From: Methylobacterium sp. 17Sr1-1
Lineage (GTDB): Bacteria; Pseudomonadota; Alphaproteobacteria; Rhizobiales; Beijerinckiaceae
Reading direction: 5' to 3'
Assembly: GCF_003173775.1 (NCBI RefSeq)
Contig: NZ_CP029552.1
Span: 4,405,001 to 4,469,000 of the forward strand
Length of the DNA: 64,000 nucleotides
In this document: piece by piece, positions 59,759 to 64,000 of the stretch
Numbering within the stretch: position 1 is the stretch's first letter
How the letters are laid out: each line of letters starts with the position of its first letter
The notes under the pieces: generated by a model
Told to the model about the DNA's origin: nothing
What the model saw: the letters and a program-made list of their open reading frames with translations, nothing else
Databases searched by the model: none
Translations under genes and position numbers: made by a program

Positions 59759-61174
59759 TCACGTGGCGTCGGCGGCGGGTTTCGCCTGGACGATGCGGTG
59801 GCCCGAAACCTCGGCGCCGGCCTCCGGGGCGAGGCGGCGGAACGAGAAGGTCGAGAGCCCGGAGACGATCGCCACCGCCAGGAACGCGGGCCAGAAATCC
59901 TCCGCCCGGATCTCGGTGCGGCCGTGCCACTCGGCGGCCGACTGGAGCGCGAAGGCCCCGAAGGCGACCCCGATGCTCAAAGAGAGCTGCTGGGCGACGC
60001 TGGCGAGGCTCGTCGCCGCGCTCATGTCGCGCGGATCGACGTCGGCATAGGCGATGGCGTTGACGGCGGTGAATTGCAGCGACCGGAAGCAGCCGCCGAT
60101 CAGGAGCACCGCGATGATGAGGGCGTGCGGCGTGCCCGCGGTGAACAGGCCGTTGATCGCCAGCAGGCCGGCGGCCACCACCGCGTTGAGGGTGAGCACC
60201 GCCCGGAAGCCGAAGGCGCGCAGGATCCGGGCGGCGATGGTCTTCATGAACAGCGCGCCGGCGGCGGCCGCGAAGGTGATGAGGCCCGAATGCAGCGGGT
60301 CGAGCCCGAAGCCGAGCTGCAGCATCAGGGGCAGCAGGAAGGGGATTGCCCCGGTGCCGATGCGAAACAGGCTGCCGCCGAGCACCGCCGCCCGGAAGGT
60401 CGGGTACGCTAAGAGATCCAGCCGGATCACCGGATGCGCGACCCGGCGGCTGTGGGCGAGGTAGAGCCCGCACAGGGCGATGCCGGCGCCGGTGCAGGCC
60501 CAGGACACGGCCTCCGGCAGGAGGTGGCGCCCGCTCGAAGCCAGGCCCAGCATCAGGCTCGCGAGCCCGACCCCCGACAGGACGAAGCCGACGAGGTCGA
60601 GGGGCGGGCGCGCCTCCTCCTTGATGTCCTGGAAGTAGCGGGTGGCGAGCAGGATGCCGGCGAGCCCGATCGGCAGGTTGATGAAGAAGATCCAGCGCCA
60701 GTGCAGCGTCGTGGTGATGAGGCCGCCGAGCGGCGGGCCGATCACCGGGCCGACGAGGGCCGGGATGGTCAGCGTCGCGAGCGCCTGGACCAGCTCGCCC
60801 TTCGGCACGCTGCGCAGGAGCACGAGGCGCCCGACCGGCACCATCATCGCCCCGCCCATGCCCTGCAGGAAGCGGGCGGCGACGAACCAGCCCAGCGAAT
60901 GGGCCGCCGCGCAGGCGAGCGAGCCGGCCATGAACACCGCGAGCGCCCAGCGGAACACCGTGCGGGCGCCGTAGCGGTCGGCGGCCCAGCCGCTGATCGG
61001 GATGAAGATCGCCAGGCTGACGAGGTAGGAGGTCAGGGCCAGCTTCAGGGCGATCGGGTCCTCGCCCATATCCGCGGCGATCGCCGGCAGCGACGTCGCG
61101 AGCACGGTCGAGTCCGTGTTCTCCATGAACAGGGCCGTGGCGACGACGAGGGGGACGATCCGGGCTTGGCGCAT
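59759..61174 (-). CDS. DHA2-family MFS multidrug efflux transporter
   Basis: Proton-driven drug exporter of the 14-helix DHA2 (EmrB/QacA) group (471 aa). It starts with LFMENTDSTVLATSLPAIAA, the motif D1 region with its membrane Asp. Motif A is SGWAADRYGARTVFRWALAV, motif C is PALVGPVIGPPLGGLITTTL and the loop FFINLPIGLAGILLATRYFQ follows. About 13-14 hydrophobic segments are visible. It diverges from the DUF2239 gene. No membrane-fusion partner gene (EmrA) is adjacent. Substrates unknown. Confidence 0.92.
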   Translation of the reverse strand: MRQARIVPLVVATALFMENTDSTVLATSLPAIAADMGEDPIALKLALTSYLVSLAIFIPISGWAADRYGARTVFRWALAVFMAGSLACAAAHSLGWFVAARFLQGMGGAMMVPVGRLVLLRSVPKGELVQALATLTIPALVGPVIGPPLGGLITTTLHWRWIFFINLPIGLAGILLATRYFQDIKEEARPPLDLVGFVLSGVGLASLMLGLASSGRHLLPEAVSWACTGAGIALCGLYLAHSRRVAHPVIRLDLLAYPTFRAAVLGGSLFRIGTGAIPFLLPLMLQLGFGLDPLHSGLITFAAAAGALFMKTIAARILRAFGFRAVLTLNAVVAAGLLAINGLFTAGTPHALIIAVLLIGGCFRSLQFTAVNAIAYADVDPRDMSAATSLASVAQQLSLSIGVAFGAFALQSAAEWHGRTEIRAEDFWPAFLAVAIVSGLSTFSFRRLAPEAGAEVSGHRIVQAKPAADAT

Positions 61175-61267
61175 GGCGTCGTATCTAGCGCACGGTCACC
61201 ATACCGGAAGCGCGAATCGGCGGGGGCTCGCCCGCGCGGCGCGCGGGGATAGGCGGATTCCCCTCGA

Positions 61268-61312
61268 TTTTACCCGGGTGTTATTGACAGTGAATTTTTA
61301 TCCGGGTAAAAA
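61268..61312 (+). promoter_or_regulatory. Promoter with double palindromic operator before the DUF2239 gene
   Basis: TTTTACCCGG (61268-61277) and CCGGGTAAAA (61302-61311) are complementary arms. Each also sits in its own local near-palindrome: TACCCGGGTG and TTTTTATCCGGGTAAAAA. TTGACA (61284-61289) lies between them with TAAAAA (61307-61312) 17 bp later, a plausible sigma-70-type promoter. A repressor bound to both sites could block RNA polymerase directly. The regulator is unknown. Confidence 0.6.
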
Positions 61313-61342
61313 GGCGTCGCACGTCGAGCCCAGAGTACCGCC

Positions 61343-61891
61343 ATGGACGAGTCCTTCACCTGCACCGCTTTCGAGGGGGGCCGACACCTGGCCACCGGCC
61401 CGGCCGCCGTCGTGGCCCTCGCGGTCAAACAGGCGGTCGCGCGGGGAGCCAGCCCGCTCGTCTTCGACCGCACCGGCCGGCAGATCGACTTCGACCTGCG
61501 CGGCAGCGACGCCGAGGTGACGGCGCGGCTGGAGCCGCCCGCCCGCCCGGCGGGACGCCCGAAGCTCGGGGTCGTCGCCCGCGAGGTCACCCTTCTGCCG
61601 AGGCACTGGGACTGGCTCGCCGCCCAACCCGGCGGGGCCTCGGTCGCCCTGCGCAAGCTCGTCGAGGCGGCCCGCAATGCCGGCGCGGGCGGGGAGCGGC
61701 AGCGCCTGGCTCGAGAAGCGGCGGACCGCTTCATGGGGGCGATGCTCGGCGACGCCCCCGGCTACGAAGAGGCGTCACGCGCCCTCTACGCGGGCGATGC
61801 AGATCGCTTCCAAACCTTGAGCGAGAACTGGCCGGCAGATCTTCGCGACCATGCCCGCAGCCTGGCCGGCCCGGCCTTCGAGGCAATGTAA
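61343..61891 (+). CDS. DUF2239 family protein (182 aa)
   Basis: Soluble protein beginning MDESFTCTAFEGGRHLATGP and continuing with AAVVALAVKQAVARGASPLV, VFDRTGRQIDFDLRGSDAEV (the DUF2239 signature), VTLLPRHWDWLAAQPGGASV and LRKLVEAARNAGAGGERQRL. DUF2239 proteins are widespread in proteobacteria; the function is unknown. The promoter just upstream carries two copies of a CCGGGTAAAA-type operator, so expression is probably switched. It converges on the beta-carbonic anhydrase gene across a hairpin. Confidence 0.85.
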   Translation: MDESFTCTAFEGGRHLATGPAAVVALAVKQAVARGASPLVFDRTGRQIDFDLRGSDAEVTARLEPPARPAGRPKLGVVAREVTLLPRHWDWLAAQPGGASVALRKLVEAARNAGAGGERQRLAREAADRFMGAMLGDAPGYEEASRALYAGDADRFQTLSENWPADLRDHARSLAGPAFEAM

Positions 61892-61914
61892 GGCCGCACC
61901 CGCCGGCCGGATCC

Positions 61915-61953
61915 GGCCCGTTTCCTCCAGGATGGGCGTAGAGGAAACGGGCC
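61915..61953. terminator. Hairpin between converging DUF2239 and carbonic anhydrase genes
   Basis: A 13-bp perfect stem, GGCCCGTTTCCTC (61915-61927) with GAGGAAACGGGCC (61941-61953), and a 13-nt loop. No long U-tract follows on either strand, so it may also work as a 3'-end barrier. Confidence 0.6.
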
Positions 61954-61965
61954 CGCCTCAGCGCC

Positions 61966-62664
61966 TCACTCCGCCGCCGCCCGCACCGGCCGGTCGGCCG
62001 CCGCCCGCCGGGGCGTCGAGACCTCCGCCACCGGCAGGGCGCCGTCGTCGGTCAGGGTCACGAAGCGCCGGCCGTCATAGGCGAGGAGCGCCCCGGTCTC
62101 GATCTCGAAGAACCAGCCGTGCAGCGAGAGCCCGCCCTTGGCGAGCGCCGCCGCCACGCTCGGATGGGTGCGCAGATGGGCGAGCTGCACCACCACGTTC
62201 TCGAGGGCGAGCGCCCGCAGGCGGTCCGTCGGGTCGATGTCGTCCGGATAGGCCTCGCAGACGATGCGCTCGGCGGCGTGGCTGTGGCGCAGCCAGGCGG
62301 CGACGTTCGGCATCGCGGCGAGCGCGCCGGGCTGCATCAGCCCCTTCATGGCGCCGCAATCCGAGTGGCCGCAGACCACGATGTCGCGCACGCCGAGCGC
62401 CACCACCGCGTACTCGATCGCCGAGGAGACGCCGCCGTTCATCTGCGAGAAGGGCGGCACGATGTTGCCGGCGTTGCGGCAGACGAACAGCTCGCCGGGG
62501 CCGGCCTGGGTGATGTGCTCGGGCGCGACCCGGGAATCGGCGCAGGCGATGATCAGGGCCTTCGGCTGCTGGCCGTCGCGCACGAGGCGCTCGTACATCC
62601 GCTGCTGACCGGGGAAGACGCTGCCGCGGAAGGCGGAGATGCCCTGGATGATGCTGCTGTCCAC
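61966..62664 (-). CDS. can: Beta-carbonic anhydrase
   Basis: Zinc enzyme interconverting CO2 and bicarbonate (232 aa). Zn ligands and catalytic residues: Cys41-Ala-Asp43-Ser-Arg45, His100 and Cys103 in GHSDCGAM. Other conserved parts are LFVCRNAGNIVPPF and SAIEYAVVALGVRDIVVCGH. Bicarbonate supply for carboxylases is the usual role. GTG at 62664 is chosen: it gives the typical N-terminus (MDSSIIQGISAFRGSVFPGQ) and follows AAGGA at good distance. The longer in-frame start at 62799 adds an Arg/Pro-rich tail. Confidence 0.93.
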   Translation of the reverse strand: MDSSIIQGISAFRGSVFPGQQRMYERLVRDGQQPKALIIACADSRVAPEHITQAGPGELFVCRNAGNIVPPFSQMNGGVSSAIEYAVVALGVRDIVVCGHSDCGAMKGLMQPGALAAMPNVAAWLRHSHAAERIVCEAYPDDIDPTDRLRALALENVVVQLAHLRTHPSVAAALAKGGLSLHGWFFEIETGALLAYDGRRFVTLTDDGALPVAEVSTPRRAAADRPVRAAAE

Positions 62665-62780
62665 GGGGGGTCCTTGTGTGAAGGGCAGGAGAGTTCCGCC
62701 GTTTGGGAATGCTGGCTTAGGTCGGCTCGCGCGTGCCCTGCCCCCGCGAGCGGCAGGGCTGTCCGGAGAAACTCTGCGCC

Positions 62781-63035
62781 TTACCGGCCGACCGCCCATC
62801 GGCCGCCGCGCTCCAGCCCGTTGCCCCGCTCCGTCACCATCGGCTGACCCTGGATCTGCCCGGTGCCCGCCCGCTGCGACAGGTACGAGCGGGGATCGTG
62901 GTAGGGATCGGAGACGTAGCTGCTCATGAAGCCGCCGCCCGCGGCCTGGCGGCTGCCCTCGCCGCCTTCGGCCTGCGCGGCGGCCGGCAGCGCGACGGTG
63001 GCGGCCAGAATGCTCAGGACGACGATCGTCTTCAT
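62781..63035 (-). CDS. Small secreted hypothetical protein (84 aa)
   Basis: ATG 63035 follows GAGAGAGGATAGTTCG on the minus strand. Signal peptide MKTIVVLSILAATVALPAAA then QA. The mature 60 residues are Gly/Ser/Tyr-rich (GGGFMSSYVSDPYHDPRSYL) without cysteines and look disordered. Unassigned; 116 bp upstream of the carbonic anhydrase start on the same strand. Confidence 0.7.
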   Translation of the reverse strand: MKTIVVLSILAATVALPAAAQAEGGEGSRQAAGGGFMSSYVSDPYHDPRSYLSQRAGTGQIQGQPMVTERGNGLERGGRWAVGR

Positions 63036-63431
63036 CGAACTATCCTCTCTCGATCGACTGTAATGATGGACCGAACCGATCCGGTCCGGCGATGAAGATG
63101 AGGATCATCGAAGAAATCATCTTGCGATGTGCGACCACGCACCCAAGGGCATTCCGAACAATAATCCCGCATGCGATGCGACCGCGTGCGGCTCCGCACG
63201 TCTGTGCTGGGGATGGATGCCCTTGCGGCGGATGATCCGGGACGCGGGCCCGTCCGCCCGCCCGGCTTGACCGCTCCGGCCCGCGCGGCCCATACCTCGC
63301 GCAACATCGAGGAGGCCCATGGTCACCATCGCGAGACGGCCCCCGGGCCTGACCCCGCGCACCGGGCCGGCGCGGCCCACCGGCGCCTCTCTCTCCGGCG
63401 CCCCCTCCCCCCGGTCCCGTCGCCCGCGCTG
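63036..63431. other. 396-bp region before the last gene
   Basis: Divergent promoter region between the small secreted protein (leftward) and the transporter-like gene (rightward). The left part is AT-richer (ATGATGGACC, GAAGAAATCATCTTGCG near 63102-63125). No gene is recognised; several short Arg-rich frames are rejected. Confidence 0.4.
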
Positions 63432-64000
63432 ATGGACCGCGATCCGATCGTCTTCGCCTGGCGCGCCGCCAAGCGCCGGCACGCCGCCGCCGTCGCGGTC
63501 GCCCTCGGGCTCGGCGGCCCGCTGGTCGGGCTCGGGCTGCTCGCCCTGCGCGACCTCGTCGACGAGCTGCTGGCGCTCGCCGAGCCGGGACGCGGGCCGA
63601 TTCACTTCCTCCACCTGGTGGTGCCGCTGCCGGAACGGTGGGGCGGCCACGGCCTGGTGCTGGTGCGCGGCTGGCCGCTGCCGGAGAGCGCCCTGACCCT
63701 GTGGGCGCTGGGCTGCCTGATCGGCGTCGCCCTGTCCCTCGCCCTCCTCGGCTGGGGCGTGGCGCGACTCTGCGTGACGGCGCAGGGAGAGGCGGTGCGC
63801 CACCTGCGGGAGCTCGCCGAGGACGCGATCCTGCGCTCCGGGCCGGCCGCCCGCGACGATGCGCGGGCGCTCGCCGGCCAGGTCGGGGCGGCGATCCGCG
63901 CCGCCGACGGGCTCTTGGCCGTCGGCATCCTGGTCCCGGCGCTGGCGGCGGGCGCCACGCTGGTGGCGCTCGCGGTCGCGGCGGCCGTGGCGCCGCGCCT
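63432..64000 (+). CDS. Membrane protein, probable N-terminus of an ABC transporter transmembrane subunit, partial
   Basis: At least 189 residues from ATG 63432; the right edge cuts the gene. Membrane segments are HAAAVAVALGLGGPLVGLGL (about 17-40), LTLWALGCLIGVALSLALLG (about 95-115) and LLAVGILVPALAAGATLVAL (about 165-185). Between them is a cytoplasmic-looking charged stretch (GEAVRHLRELAEDAILRSGP). The layout fits the first helices of an ABC exporter half-transporter, but no nucleotide-binding domain is in view to prove it. Confidence 0.55.
   Translation, partial: MDRDPIVFAWRAAKRRHAAAVAVALGLGGPLVGLGLLALRDLVDELLALAEPGRGPIHFLHLVVPLPERWGGHGLVLVRGWPLPESALTLWALGCLIGVALSLALLGWGVARLCVTAQGEAVRHLRELAEDAILRSGPAARDDARALAGQVGAAIRAADGLLAVGILVPALAAGATLVALAVAAAVAPR

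Noticed and set aside
1..64000. tRNA, rRNA, CRISPR array, integrase, transposase or phage genes
   Set aside because: Looked for on both strands; no cloverleaf with a recognisable T-loop, no rRNA-like block, no regular repeat-spacer array and no recombinase motif were found.

Overview
The window is very GC-rich, densely coded DNA from an alphaproteobacterium. The best fit is Methylobacteriaceae (Methylobacterium-like, order Hyphomicrobiales/Rhizobiales). The evidence is a rhizobial-style flagellar locus (FtcR, MotC, FliK next to motB, a DUF6468 gene between fliM and fliN), two near-identical alpha-type flagellins, and a Rhizobiales palindromic repeat with a GTGG-CCGG loop. No rRNA, tRNA, CRISPR array, prophage or insertion sequence was recognised. 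Genus assignment is inference.

Layout. 1-2.2 kb: a leftward GMC dehydrogenase (cut by the window edge) with its Tat-exported small subunit, and a VOC/glyoxalase gene. 2.5-5.5 kb: small secreted or membrane proteins, a DCC-family protein, a YidB-like protein and a glutathione S-transferase. 6-25.6 kb: the flagellar block. It holds ftcR copy 1; two leftward flagellins; a rightward operon motA-fliM-DUF6468-fliN-fliG-flhB-orf; ftcR copy 2; and a leftward operon fliF-fliH-motB-motC-fliK-lytic transglycosylase. fliF to fliK are joined by 1-4 bp overlaps or a 1-bp gap, and fliK carries a frameshift.

25.7-30.9 kb: an SDR gene, a chemoreceptor, and a thioesterase-SDR pair divergent from a TetR-family regulator. 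The TetR promoter region and the distant SDR promoter share one palindrome, suggesting a small regulon. 31-45.9 kb: mainly housekeeping and envelope genes (L,D-transpeptidase, a frameshifted TadG-like pilus protein, YeiH exporter, HAD phosphatase, FMN reductase, MmcQ/YjbR-like gene, hexapeptide protein, MoaE, AI-2E-type permease, glutathione synthetase, YcgN-like protein, PBP1A). 46.1-48.5 kb: two glycosyltransferases. 48.6-54.5 kb: DUF1214/DUF1254 pair, a lipoprotein, a DUF2336 protein, and the pyruvate dehydrogenase E2 gene overlapping a GNAT gene.

54.7-58.6 kb is a signalling neighbourhood that looks less GC-rich at its left end. It contains a PAS/HWE-type kinase that seems to lack its phosphoacceptor histidine and ends inside a palindromic repeat, a Crp/Fnr regulator, and a class III nucleotide cyclase with an N-terminal zinc-ribbon motif. 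58.6-64 kb: a hexapeptide protein, small secreted proteins, a DHA2 efflux pump, a DUF2239 gene behind a double palindromic operator, a beta-carbonic anhydrase, and the start of a probable transporter membrane protein.

How the genes work together. The flagellar genes supply the regulator (FtcR), MS ring (FliF), switch (FliG/M/N), export gate (FlhB), export helper (FliH), hook-length control (FliK), stator (MotA/MotB/MotC), cell-wall opening (transglycosylase) and filament (two flagellins). Rod, hook, fliI and chemotaxis kinase genes must lie elsewhere.
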